Virus record (IMG/VR): IMGVR_UViG_3300019935_000003
Coordinates: 1-56,659 of that record
DNA: 56,659 nucleotides
Direction: 5' to 3' (one strand)
Source of the DNA: a virus
Below the pieces are notes generated by a model. It ran no database searches. It was not told the DNA's origin and saw nothing but the letters and a program-made list of their open reading frames with translations. The position numbers were made by a program, and so were the translations under genes. Position 1 is the first letter of the stretch. Each line of letters opens with the position of its first letter. Below, piece after piece: positions 17,068 through 25,612 of this stretch.

Positions 17068-17780
17068 TGAGTAAGAAACTGAATATTTATACAAGTGAGA
17101 AGCCGACTCTTGTTAAAACTGACTTCTTGAGTGAGGACGCTACAGCCTTGCAAATACATTCATCAATGAATTTAAATTCTGATAACGCAATTGTGCAGCA
17201 GCTCATTGATTTGCCTATGCCCATGCGTACATTTGTTTTTACTCAAAGTGAAAATGGGGCATTTTTAAACTATACGGAAAATGGCAACCTAGTTTTGCTA
17301 GACTCCCCATTAGGTAATATTGTTGATGTTGGGACAGTGCTAGAAAAAATGACGCAATGGCTTTGTAAGCATGTAATTATTAATTTGCGTTATGAATTCA
17401 CTGGATTTATGAGTATACACACAGGCTCTCTAATTAAGGAGCTTAACGCTAATAATATGTCTGTTGTTGTTGTCACGCCTATGGATTTTGAAATTGATGA
17501 AAGCCAGTTTGGTATTGCGATCAAAAATCACAAGCCTGATGAGCCAAAAGAGGCTGATGCAGAACGCGTTGAAGCCCTAAAAAAACTTGACGAGATGTCA
17601 AAAAAATCAGTGGGTGCGGGCATTGATAGTGATAATTTTGTTCAATTTGTCGTGGGGCTTACGAAGGTTGAAGAAACGAACCCAGATCTAATGACCCTTG
17701 AAGAAATTCAGAGTGTTTATCAACTTCTTGATTGCTATATAGATTATCGCAAGGATAGAGGGTTTGATCTTGAAAGCTAA
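17067..17780 (+). CDS. Hypothetical early protein (237 aa)
   Basis: No family was recognised. The start codon overlaps the ProQ stop (TAATG), so the two are coupled. The sequence is acidic, with strands such as MRTFVFTQSENGAFLNY and MSVVVVTPMDFEI and a C-terminal helical part. It overlaps the next gene by 17 bases. Its tight linkage to ProQ may mean that the products act together. Confidence 0.6.
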   Translation: MSKKLNIYTSEKPTLVKTDFLSEDATALQIHSSMNLNSDNAIVQQLIDLPMPMRTFVFTQSENGAFLNYTENGNLVLLDSPLGNIVDVGTVLEKMTQWLCKHVIINLRYEFTGFMSIHTGSLIKELNANNMSVVVVTPMDFEIDESQFGIAIKNHKPDEPKEADAERVEALKKLDEMSKKSVGAGIDSDNFVQFVVGLTKVEETNPDLMTLEEIQSVYQLLDCYIDYRKDRGFDLES

Positions 17781-18267
17781 AAAACTCCTAGTCCTACAAG
17801 AGCACAAAAAATGCATTGCACTACGTGTTGCACGTTACGAAATACAAAAAACACGTAAAAAACAGCTTGTTGTTTTGAAAGATGGTTTTCATAGCTTAGA
17901 GGAACTCCTTAATGATTCTGGGAGTCAACTACTCAGAATAAAGAAGTATGACCGTTTTTGCTCACCTGTGGCGCGGGGAGTTTTGGCTGATTGTGAAAAG
18001 CATGGTGTAGAGTCCTGCATTTTTGAGCTTAACAGCTTTAATATAGATGACTCCTTTGATGCACTAAAAGATTGCTTCAATGCACTAAATAAGGCAGGAA
18101 TTGATGTATTAATTACTATGCAAAGAGCACCGAATTGTGTAGTAAAAAAATCAGTTTCTGAGTGGCTGAAAAGGTTTGATTTAAGCGGGTTTAAGGTGGC
18201 TTATGCTTTTATTCCTAATAAAAAAGATTTGGGGTTAGTAAATTCTTGTGAGGCAGAAGGTGGTTAA
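17764..18267 (+). CDS. Hypothetical early protein (167 aa)
   Basis: No family was recognised. It starts with TTG inside the preceding gene, whose reading frame ends 17 bases later. The N-terminus is basic, and the C-terminal half (NALNKAGIDVLITMQRAP...FKVAYAFIPNKKD) alternates helix and strand. It lies between ProQ-linked genes and the HU gene, whose start is two bases after its stop. Confidence 0.55.
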   Translation: MILKAKKLLVLQEHKKCIALRVARYEIQKTRKKQLVVLKDGFHSLEELLNDSGSQLLRIKKYDRFCSPVARGVLADCEKHGVESCIFELNSFNIDDSFDALKDCFNALNKAGIDVLITMQRAPNCVVKKSVSEWLKRFDLSGFKVAYAFIPNKKDLGLVNSCEAEGG

Positions 18268-18269
18268 AA

Positions 18270-18560
18270 ATGGAGAAAGTACTAAGGTCTGATTTAGCTT
18301 TCATGATTGAAGCTAGAATGCGAAACAAAGAATTAACCCCTGAAAATTTTATTGATGCATTTACCGACTCTGTGCAGGACTGCATGAAAAAAGGCAAACG
18401 TATTTCACTTAAAGGCTTTGGGCGTTTTGAGCCTGTTCATAGACAGGAAAGAATGGGACGTAATCCTAAAACTGGAAAAGAAGCTGTGATAAAAGAGCGC
18501 ATACGCCCTGCTTTCAAGCCCTCAGATGGCTTTATGATATTGATTAATGGTTTTAGGTAA
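18270..18560 (+). CDS. HU/IHF-family DNA-bending protein
   Basis: The 96-residue protein has the HU/IHF signature: ISLKGFGRFEPVHR, then GRNPKTGKEAV for the DNA-wrapping arm, and FKPSDGF near the end. It would bind and bend DNA as a homodimer or with a host subunit, and could support recombination, packaging or integration. It is the last gene of the recombination operon and precedes a terminator. Confidence 0.92.
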   Translation: MEKVLRSDLAFMIEARMRNKELTPENFIDAFTDSVQDCMKKGKRISLKGFGRFEPVHRQERMGRNPKTGKEAVIKERIRPAFKPSDGFMILINGFR

Positions 18561-18570
18561 CCCCATCATC

Positions 18571-18605
18571 AGGCGCGGTGTGTTTTATGCTGCGCCTATT
18601 TTTAG
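18571..18605 (+). terminator. Probable terminator after HU gene
   Basis: An AGGCGC/GCGCCT stem with a 15-base loop is followed by ATTTTT. Confidence 0.6.
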
Positions 18606-18626
18606 GCTTTTAAAAGGAGAGGGTAA

Positions 18627-19973
18627 ATGTATATAGCATTTGATAAAGCAACAAATAAGCCTGTTATCTCTGATAGAGAGGGTGCCATAAAAGATAAAAA
18701 TTTAGATATAATAGGACTTAGCGGCAAGGAGATGCCAGAAGAACTATTACCCAATCTAAAGGTAATGCTTGGTAATATTGATATAGAGAGCATTGAAGAT
18801 AATAAGAATTACCTTCATAAGCTAAGAGCAGATAGTGAAGTAAGGAAAAATTCTAATCTAGTTTGCCCTTTGTGTGAGGAAAAGGTTTTCCCTAAGAGGA
18901 ACGAAAAAAGCAACAAATACTTTTTTTCTCATCATCCTAATAATGGTTCCCATTGTCCTTTTAGAGGAAAGGGCGGTAAAGAAGGTTATCAAAGATGGTG
19001 GTATCACGCAAACAGAACATCTTCGCAGCATATAGAAATGCAGAATTTTATTGGGGAGTACTTAAAAAAAGACTCTAGTAACTTCAGTGATGTAAAAGTA
19101 GAGAGTCGTTATGTAGGTAAACACTCCAGCCCAAAAACAGAGAAGGAAGCGAAAGCGTGGCGTTTTCCTGATGTGATAGCTACATCTAATAATAACAATC
19201 TAAAAAACCCCGTAAATATAATTTTTGAGGTTCAAATATCCCCAGTAGCTCCGAAAATCATAGCGGAAAGAACTGGCTACTACAAAGATAGAGGGGATTA
19301 TATAGTCTGGGTTCTTTCTAGCTTCCTAAAAGATCATCGCTCATTTAAAGATGATATATTTTACACAAACAATAGAAATGCTTTTGTGCTCTCTGAAGAA
19401 GCAATGAGTGAGACTATTAAAACTGGGGTATTGCACTTTGAAGTTTATTATGATGAATGTTGCTACAAGGAGGGTCATGTTTTAGTAAAACATGCTAAAA
19501 AAGTAGTACCTATTCATGACCTATGTTATTACCAAGGTGGCTTAGTTATATATAAAGGATATGAAGAATCTATCCTAAAAGTAAAGCAGGAAAAGGCTTT
19601 AGATGAACAAGAAAGGGAAAAGAAAAGGCTGGATTTTGCAAGAGAGTTTTGGTCTAACTTCAAGATTACTATGAACTTTAACGGCAACACTAGAAACCTA
19701 TACACTGCTGACTTTTACCAAGAAAAAGTTGCACGTATTGCATTCACAGCATGGAATAACGAGGATAATTTTAATGTTGGGTTAAATGGGGAAAACTCCT
19801 ATATTTATAGAAATCGCAAGAAAGGAGAGAATAGCAGATCCCCTGATTTTATAGGCAGCATGGATACCAGCGGCGCAGGTCAACGCTTGAATATAGGTAA
19901 AATCCCCGTTGCAATTTGGGTTCGTGATGGGTGTATAAATCTTGTTTCTAATTTGGGGTATAGAAATAAGTAG
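18627..19973 (+). CDS. CoiA-like nuclease with zinc finger
   Basis: Residues 78-112 form a zinc-type module (CPLCEEKVFPKR...YFFSHHP...HCPF), as in CoiA-related proteins. A PD-(D/E)XK core follows: WRFPDVIA with D182, IIFEVQIS with E201 and Q203, and RTGYYKDRGDYIVWVL. The remaining 200 residues contain a charged helix and a beta-rich C-terminal region. CoiA was first described in competence, and related proteins occur in phages and defence loci. It probably acts on DNA. It stands apart from the recombination operon after a terminator and is followed by a small coiled-coil gene. Confidence 0.7.
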   Translation: MYIAFDKATNKPVISDREGAIKDKNLDIIGLSGKEMPEELLPNLKVMLGNIDIESIEDNKNYLHKLRADSEVRKNSNLVCPLCEEKVFPKRNEKSNKYFFSHHPNNGSHCPFRGKGGKEGYQRWWYHANRTSSQHIEMQNFIGEYLKKDSSNFSDVKVESRYVGKHSSPKTEKEAKAWRFPDVIATSNNNNLKNPVNIIFEVQISPVAPKIIAERTGYYKDRGDYIVWVLSSFLKDHRSFKDDIFYTNNRNAFVLSEEAMSETIKTGVLHFEVYYDECCYKEGHVLVKHAKKVVPIHDLCYYQGGLVIYKGYEESILKVKQEKALDEQEREKKRLDFAREFWSNFKITMNFNGNTRNLYTADFYQEKVARIAFTAWNNEDNFNVGLNGENSYIYRNRKKGENSRSPDFIGSMDTSGAGQRLNIGKIPVAIWVRDGCINLVSNLGYRNK

Positions 19974-20047
19974 TTTACACGTATTATTTATATGTGTTAA
20001 TATCACCCGTATAAATTAAGATATTTTCAATTTAACTAGGTGGTAAC

Positions 20048-20344
20048 ATGAATTTAGGTGAGAAAATCAACAAAATAAATGAGCTGCATGATGAACTAAA
20101 TAAGGTTATCGAAAACATTGATAAATTCAATAATATTAAAAGTGAGTTAGAAAAACCAAATTCCAATATACTCTTATCTTTAAGTGGAGCAAAAGATGAG
20201 AATACTGTTATCAACCTCCCTAAATTAGATAGTTACTCATATAAGAAAGAGATGACAGAAGCTTTTGAGTTAATTGGGAAGGCACTTAATTCCAAAAGGG
20301 TTTACTTAGCATTAGAACTCGAAAAACTTCTTTCCAAAGAGTAA
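20048..20344 (+). CDS. Small coiled-coil protein (98 aa)
   Basis: The first 45 residues are heptad-like (INKINELHDELNKVIENI), followed by a serine/asparagine-rich hinge and two more helices. No family was recognised. It follows the CoiA-like nuclease by 74 bases and may have its own promoter (TTTACA about 70 bases upstream with TTAATA). It ends three bases before the convergent end of the late operon, with no obvious terminator. Confidence 0.6.
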   Translation: MNLGEKINKINELHDELNKVIENIDKFNNIKSELEKPNSNILLSLSGAKDENTVINLPKLDSYSYKKEMTEAFELIGKALNSKRVYLALELEKLLSKE

Positions 20345-20346
20345 CC

Positions 20347-20574
20347 CTAAACCCAAAACACCGCCACATTCCCCTGTTCTATCTTTTCAAGTTCCTTTGT
20401 GGCGGTATCAATCCTCACTGCATCCCCTTCTTTAAAGCCGCCAGAAACCACGAATTCAGCCCCACCATTGCGCGTTGCCACGATTACCTTTTTATCAAAA
20501 ACAGCAGTAATTACGCCTGTTTCGCTCTGTTTCTTCTCTCCTATAATTTCCTGTAATTGTGCCAAAGTATTCAT
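20347..20574 (-). CDS. Small late protein (75 aa), tail-tip region
   Basis: It is the last gene of the late operon. The protein has a short helix and then a beta-rich small barrel-like part (GVITAVFDKKVIVATRNG...GDAVRIDTATKEL). Phages with this kind of tail often carry such a small protein after the hub gene. No function can be given; it is probably a virion or assembly component. Confidence 0.6.
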   Translation of the reverse strand: MNTLAQLQEIIGEKKQSETGVITAVFDKKVIVATRNGGAEFVVSGGFKEGDAVRIDTATKELEKIEQGNVAVFWV

Positions 20575-20575
20575 G

Positions 20576-20854
20576 CTATACAGCCTTTAATAATGTAATA
20601 GACATATCATGCAAGCCCCTATACTGGACACTATCCACTATTCCGTAACCCATACCCATATCACCTTCATACCTTACCAAATCACCCTTGTGCAGTTTTC
20701 TTTGAATCATAGATAATTGCACCTCAATCAAGCCTGACTCGTCTATCTCAGCACGCCCCCGCTCAACTGCTGCACCAGTGGAGCATAGCAGCGGATCATG
20801 CACATCCAAAACCGCACTATCAGCAGGCAACCGCTTTACCATAATATTGATCAC
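20576..20854 (-). CDS. Small late protein (92 aa), tail-tip region
   Basis: The start is a GTG overlapping the preceding stop (GTGA), with GGGAG upstream. The protein is beta-rich, with GDLVRYEGDMGMGYGIVDSV suggesting an SH3- or OB-like barrel. It lies between a tail-tip protein and the last small gene of the late operon. A structural role is inferred from position. Confidence 0.6.
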   Translation of the reverse strand: MINIMVKRLPADSAVLDVHDPLLCSTGAAVERGRAEIDESGLIEVQLSMIQRKLHKGDLVRYEGDMGMGYGIVDSVQYRGLHDMSITLLKAV

Positions 20855-21408
20855 TTAATGTCTCCCAAAAAAGTTGCGATAATTGGTACATCACTATCAT
20901 TATTTATAGGCTTCTCAGGTGTTGGTATACGGTATACACTTGCACGCGTTTGGTACTTTAGCTCTAAAACAGCAAGCCCTAACTGTGTTGTTCTAAACGT
21001 CATGCCGTCATCTTGTAGGCTTAGTCCTGCTAGTTCCCCGCTTAAAAAAGCCATTGACTCTACTGTATGGATTGGCTTGCTTGCAGTGACATCATTAAAA
21101 TTATCACCTTCTACGCTGTCATCAACATTGTTAAAGCTTAGACTTTCGTGCACAGATTCAAGATAATTATCTTGCACTAATTCAGGCTGTTGGATACCAG
21201 AACACACCGCCTTAGCCACCACCACGCGTGAAGAATGATAAACCAATGCATAGGCAGTATCGTCAAATGTAAAAGAGGATGCATCAATATACTTACCATC
21301 AACTTTTTTTACAAGTCGTGCGGAAAGATGATCATTACTTGTTGTTTTTTCTTGCGCCGATGCTTTAAATGTAGCTGTAACAGTGGCTTTTATTCTTTTG
21401 AATCTCAT
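20851..21408 (-). CDS. Tail-tip protein, paralogue of the gene at 53109
   Basis: The 185-residue protein follows the hub gene and overlaps it (ATGA). It shares clear segments with the protein encoded at 53109-53666: LSARLVKK versus ISAKLMKK, AYALVYHSS versus LYAFVYRSP, and LSLQDDGMTF versus IKLESDGLTF followed by TTQLGLA/TSQAGLA. These identities spread over the full length show that the genes are paralogues. No named family was recognised; it probably belongs to the tail tip, where it may contact the hub or a receptor-binding part. Confidence 0.65.
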   Translation of the reverse strand: MRFKRIKATVTATFKASAQEKTTSNDHLSARLVKKVDGKYIDASSFTFDDTAYALVYHSSRVVVAKAVCSGIQQPELVQDNYLESVHESLSFNNVDDSVEGDNFNDVTASKPIHTVESMAFLSGELAGLSLQDDGMTFRTTQLGLAVLELKYQTRASVYRIPTPEKPINNDSDVPIIATFLGDIK

Positions 21409-23597
21409 ATTTTAAGCCTTGCTAAGAATTGCGTTTTATCCCCGTCCTTATTGTTGTATACGCCGAATTCATGACGGCGTGCCGTGTAAGTTATTTCAGC
21501 AAGGGAATAGTGATCATCATGCGTAACCATGTTTTTTCCTGAAAATTTAACCTCACCTTCAGGTGGCGTGTAAAACCACTTAATTTTTACAATATCAAAA
21601 ATCGGATCACTTACACTTGCCGCGCCGTCCTTGAATTCTACTTGCTGCGTAATTTCCCTGACCGTGACACCCTTGTATGAAATTTTTACCCATTGACGAC
21701 CTGAGTGCAGTACCTCCACATTTTGCGCCCACGGTATGCGGTATAGGAAAAGCTTACCCCCGCTGTCATCATTACCCTCAAATGTAAACGACCATTGATC
21801 ACTCTCTGCATCGGTCACTCTTACTTGGTTTATATAATCTGTTTTTCCGTAGCCTTCTGAGTAGCTTAGAACGTCGTCATCATCAGTGATATCCACAGCG
21901 GGCGCGGCAATATTCCAGTTTTTACGTTGCACAGAAAAGTGTGGGCGTATCCACAGTGACCCATCACCCAACGTAACTATATTTGCACGTATCGCCCCTG
22001 TGATTTTCTGTATAACCTCCATTGGTGTGACATCGGTATACTGGACACGTTGCGGAAAAATAAACCAGTCTACCGCGTCCCACTTAACGCTAACCCCTGC
22101 CTCGTCTGCCATAAGCTGTACCAGTTCACTAGCCATTAAACCATTTTCAAGCATCACAGCACGTTTTTTAGCCCTAGGCTCTGCCAGTTTAGCAGTGGGG
22201 CAAATGCAATGTATTGTGTATTCAGTACTGGTGGGACTTTGGCGCGACATGCTTTTTTCTTCTACAAGCATCAAATAACTTTCGTCACCTAATACTAATG
22301 TAAACTCAGAATCATAGGAGAGTGCTAAAAATGCAGCGTTATCATGCAGTGTGACCGAACCGCTATACCCATACGTCCCTCTATCGTCATTTATTGAAAC
22401 ATCGGAAATATCATACTTTTTTGCGTTAACTTGTATGTAATATTCTTTATCTATTATTTGGGCACTTGGTACTATATCAGGTTCTGAAGTATTGGAGGAA
22501 TGCAGCGTTTTTATAAAAATGCTTTTCTGCTGTAATTCATTAGAAGAATGGATTCCTTTCTGTAAATATTTGGTACAGGAATTAACACCATGCAGCGTAC
22601 TATCTATTACTTTATTTAATGAATTTACACCGTGAATTTCAGATTCTAAAAACATAGTATTAAATGACTGAATACCCGCTTCTAAATACTTAAATTGCTG
22701 TAGCTCATTAACCCCATGCAATGTACTTTCGTGCTGCTTATGGCAATCATTAAAGCCCTCAATCGACACGGCAAACAGGCAAGTTTTAAACGACTGAATA
22801 CCAGCTTCTAAGTGCTTATACTGCTGCAACTCATTAAAACTATGTAAGCCGCTTTGGTGTTCTTTCTGACAGTCGTTAAAGCCCCCTAGTGATGCAGAAT
22901 GCAGGCAAGTGTTAAGCGATTGAATACCCACTTCTAAATGTGTAAATTGCTGTAATTCATTAACTCCATGCAATGTACTTTCAAGTTCTTTTTCACACGC
23001 ATTAAGCCCACCCAATGATGCAGAAAATAAACAAGTATTTTTTGAGTGTACAGTTGACTCTAATTTATTGTATTGCTCAATATCAAAAAAGCTTTGCAAC
23101 CCACTTTCAAAATAAACAACACTGGAATTTACACCCTGTATACCAGCCTGTAATCTATCTTTCTGCTGAATATGTAAAGTTGATTCTATTAGATTGATTA
23201 CTTTCTGTGTTATTGTGACATCAAATAATGATGTATTGCTACTTTGTATGCCATAATGCAGCTGTATGTATTGTTTCCAATTTATACGTAAAGCCATGTT
23301 GCTACGCATTGAACTCTTTTGTTTCCAGTTGAGCTGTAATGCATTACTACGCCTATTTGTACTATGTTGAACCCAATTTATTTGCAGTCCTGACTTTTCC
23401 CCATAGCTGCTTTTTTGAGTCCAATTAATACGAACTCCTATAGAGCTGGAGGGGCTGCCTTGGTTAGCGGAAAAGTTAAAAACAATATTATTCTTATCAG
23501 GGGGGGTGTAAGACTGCTTAAAATCAAAAACAATATTATTCTTGTTGGGGGGGTATAAGGCATATCGGATTACACTAAATACGTGAAAAAATAACAT
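21405..23597 (-). CDS. Repeat-rich tail hub/tip protein
   Basis: There are three classes of repeat. Residues 15-42 hold two PP(N/D)KNNIVF(D/N)F units. Residues 52-110 hold four units built on (I/L)NW(K/T/V)Q. Residues 115-370 hold about 18 units of 11-16 residues built on (I/L)(H/Q)(G/S)xN, organised in part as a roughly 42-residue super-repeat. The C-terminal 345 residues resemble a baseplate-hub-type domain (YDISDVSIND...YSGSVTL, later VTPMEVIQKITGAI). The ATG used overlaps the upstream gene by 23 bases and has no ribosome site. A better-placed ATG at 23563 is out of frame by one base of a 7-C tract. Confidence 0.75.
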   Translation of the reverse strand: MLFFHVFSVIRYALYPPNKNNIVFDFKQSYTPPDKNNIVFNFSANQGSPSSSIGVRINWTQKSSYGEKSGLQINWVQHSTNRRSNALQLNWKQKSSMRSNMALRINWKQYIQLHYGIQSSNTSLFDVTITQKVINLIESTLHIQQKDRLQAGIQGVNSSVVYFESGLQSFFDIEQYNKLESTVHSKNTCLFSASLGGLNACEKELESTLHGVNELQQFTHLEVGIQSLNTCLHSASLGGFNDCQKEHQSGLHSFNELQQYKHLEAGIQSFKTCLFAVSIEGFNDCHKQHESTLHGVNELQQFKYLEAGIQSFNTMFLESEIHGVNSLNKVIDSTLHGVNSCTKYLQKGIHSSNELQQKSIFIKTLHSSNTSEPDIVPSAQIIDKEYYIQVNAKKYDISDVSINDDRGTYGYSGSVTLHDNAAFLALSYDSEFTLVLGDESYLMLVEEKSMSRQSPTSTEYTIHCICPTAKLAEPRAKKRAVMLENGLMASELVQLMADEAGVSVKWDAVDWFIFPQRVQYTDVTPMEVIQKITGAIRANIVTLGDGSLWIRPHFSVQRKNWNIAAPAVDITDDDDVLSYSEGYGKTDYINQVRVTDAESDQWSFTFEGNDDSGGKLFLYRIPWAQNVEVLHSGRQWVKISYKGVTVREITQQVEFKDGAASVSDPIFDIVKIKWFYTPPEGEVKFSGKNMVTHDDHYSLAEITYTARRHEFGVYNNKDGDKTQFLARLKI
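22605..22982 (-). repeat. Tandem coding super-repeat, three units of about 126 bp
   Basis: Within the hub gene, residues about 206-248, 249-289 and 290-331 are three related units. The first reads STLHGVNELQQFTHL, then EVGIQSLNTCLHSAS, then LGGFNDCQKE. Each is made of three shorter units. The similarity is visible at DNA level as recurring blocks such as CTGTAGCTCATTAACCCCATG-like sequence on the plus strand. Such arrays can expand or contract by recombination. Confidence 0.8.
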
Positions 23598-23904
23598 CGT
23601 TGTATGTGTCCCCGTGGGGGTCTACACAGACAATATAAAAATCATTGCTTGTGTCATCTATATTTTCTATTTTAAAACCCCCATCTTGCGCTGTTCGCGT
23701 CTTAGCAAGTAACGCTCCTGTTTTTCTATCATGCAAAAATACAAGTTTATGCGCCAAAGCAACAACACCTTGTCGAGCTACACCAGAAATCACCCCATTC
23801 ATTTTTAATTGCAAGCTACCCCCCCCTTTTAGCTTACTATTTCTTAAGTATTTCCTACCAAAAGGGGTGAATTTATTTTGCAGTAAAATGCCAAGGTTAG
23901 CCAT
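23575..23904 (-). CDS. Tail protein with carboxypeptidase-regulatory-like (Ig) domain
   Basis: The second half follows a short Ig-like pattern: ALAHKLVFLHDRKTGALLAKT, then DGGFKIENID and DFYIVCVDPHGDTYNDVI. This is typical of small phage tail proteins with a beta-sandwich. The MANLG start at 23904 is preferred over an upstream in-frame ATG because it lies just after the preceding stop. An 8-G tract encodes K-G-G-G-S. It is the immediate upstream partner of the hub gene. Confidence 0.7.
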   Translation of the reverse strand: MANLGILLQNKFTPFGRKYLRNSKLKGGGSLQLKMNGVISGVARQGVVALAHKLVFLHDRKTGALLAKTRTAQDGGFKIENIDDTSNDFYIVCVDPHGDTYNDVIFSRI

Positions 23905-23906
23905 AA

Positions 23907-24845
23907 TTAACCCCACTCACTTATACAGACAAATACTTGTCCAGTGTCGTTGTATGCTCTTAATGGGAGCGCAATGTAAGTGTCTTGCTCTTGCGTTTCA
24001 AAAGTATCAAAATTAGATAAAGGTTTGTCATGCATAGGGGCTAAAATTCCAGGCAATTCCCCCCTTAATAGAGGGGTTCCATCTTCAATTTCAGTGATTT
24101 TTATATCACTATAAAGTAACCCCCCTGTAATTGGATCGGGGTAGCTTGCCCCTTTGCTCCCCGCCAAACCTGTATTACTGCTTTTTAACGACTGTATCAA
24201 AAAAGGTACCTTGAAATCTCCCTGCGCTTGCGTGTAGCGTCTTGCGCAGTAGCTGCCATCTTTTGGGCTTGCTAAAGTTCCAGAATAAAGAAAAATATTT
24301 TGGTCGGGCTTATTGCCCGCTTTTATTTTCTGTGCTGCACATATAGAATTAAAGCTATCTGTGGGAAGGTATGTTTTAAAATCCCCAAAGTATGAAAAAC
24401 ACACATTATTATCTATTGAATCATATGTATCGACCCACAAATAAAATCCGCCATATTTAGAATTATGTATTATTTTCCAGTTTGCAGGGTCTGAATTTGA
24501 TGTGCTTTTGTAACTCTTATAAATATAAAGACCGCCCGAAAAATTCGACTCGCTGGGGAATTTGTTTGCTATATCATCAAAGCCAGAACATTCTTCAGAC
24601 ATAAAAACACGCGCAAAAAGCGGATCGTTATCAAAAATATGTAAGTAAAATTCATTAGAACCCAAGGGCTGTTTGTATACCGCTTTATTCTCTACTGCGT
24701 CATAGAAAACCTTTTGCCAGCCTGCTGCTGATTTTGAGCCAAAGCCATCTACAAGGCATTTATCAAATAACTTTATCAGCTTCCCACTTTCTGCTGTTAA
24801 CACTGGACTAAGCGGATCAGAGTTAGCATAAACAGTTGTTGGCAT
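23907..24845 (-). CDS. Virion structural protein, tail region (312 aa)
   Basis: The N-terminal pattern LIKLFDKCLVDGFGSKSAAGW, followed by a beta-rich domain with FYLHIFDNDPLFARV, is shared by many phage structural proteins encoded just before the hub. The rest is beta-rich and aromatic. It is probably a tail-tip or baseplate component. It directly precedes the Ig-like protein, with a two-base gap between its stop and that ATG. Confidence 0.65.
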   Translation of the reverse strand: MPTTVYANSDPLSPVLTAESGKLIKLFDKCLVDGFGSKSAAGWQKVFYDAVENKAVYKQPLGSNEFYLHIFDNDPLFARVFMSEECSGFDDIANKFPSESNFSGGLYIYKSYKSTSNSDPANWKIIHNSKYGGFYLWVDTYDSIDNNVCFSYFGDFKTYLPTDSFNSICAAQKIKAGNKPDQNIFLYSGTLASPKDGSYCARRYTQAQGDFKVPFLIQSLKSSNTGLAGSKGASYPDPITGGLLYSDIKITEIEDGTPLLRGELPGILAPMHDKPLSNFDTFETQEQDTYIALPLRAYNDTGQVFVCISEWG

Positions 24846-24856
24846 TAATAATTCCT

Positions 24857-25612
24857 TTAGTCAAAAGATGAGTAGCGCAATCCAATTGATTCATCATGAG
24901 CCAGCCTATTTGCAGCGGGAATACTTCTTTTTAGCCACACAACAGCGTGCTCTTGCGGGGGGATTTCCCCTATAAGCAGAGAAGATTCTTCTGTTGCTGT
25001 GTTATGAAAAACGACATCGACGGGTGCTATATCATCAGATTGTAGCAACTCCGCCTCGTAAGTCCCTGTCAGCCTTGGATCTAATCCTATTTGTGATTCA
25101 CTATCCCCTTCAGACTGCTGTTCTATCCATATGCGCACATTATATTCTATATTATTGTTTTCAGAGGAAACTGGCGCGGTATTTTTTAGGTAAAAACAGC
25201 TGTAATCTGTATTACCATTCAGTGCCTCCAAGGGGGTAATATCATCATGCAAATTTCTTTCTATATCGCCGACATTCACACTTGTAGAAACTGATTGACC
25301 AGAAGGAAAATCATCCTTATTTATACTTAGAAATAAATGCCCGCCACTTGCTGCGTGAACTATAACTTTTTGTTTGTCAATAATTTCTATTGCACTTCCT
25401 GCCTCACCGTTTTTATCTTTCCATGAAATTCTGGGAGGACTATTTACAAATACAAGTTCACCTTGACCTGTTTCATTGTTAGCTCCATCAATTATATTTA
25501 TACCGCTTATTGGGCTTTCAATAAAAAAGCTCTGTGATAACAGTGGGTTTATAGATATTGCTCCACCTTTTTTTGTTGTAGCATTAAAACACTGTATATT
25601 TTCTACACTCAT
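24857..25612 (-). CDS. Virion structural protein, tail region (251 aa)
   Basis: A beta-rich protein with a segment YSCFYLKNTAP and NNIEYNVRIWIEQ, a pattern I associate with phage tail-associated proteins in this position. It overlaps the preceding 590-residue gene by four bases (ATGA). No catalytic motif is visible. A structural role near the tail tip is inferred from order and composition. Confidence 0.6.
   Translation of the reverse strand: MSVENIQCFNATTKKGGAISINPLLSQSFFIESPISGINIIDGANNETGQGELVFVNSPPRISWKDKNGEAGSAIEIIDKQKVIVHAASGGHLFLSINKDDFPSGQSVSTSVNVGDIERNLHDDITPLEALNGNTDYSCFYLKNTAPVSSENNNIEYNVRIWIEQQSEGDSESQIGLDPRLTGTYEAELLQSDDIAPVDVVFHNTATEESSLLIGEIPPQEHAVVWLKRSIPAANRLAHDESIGLRYSSFD

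Noticed and set aside
16656-17159. Minus-strand frame of 167 codons opposite ProQ
   Set aside because: Phe/Cys/Ala-rich translation is the mirror of the lysine-rich ProQ tail; not a membrane protein gene.
22605-22982. CRISPR-like repeat array
   Set aside because: The repeats are in frame inside the hub gene, vary at many positions and have no spacer/repeat structure.
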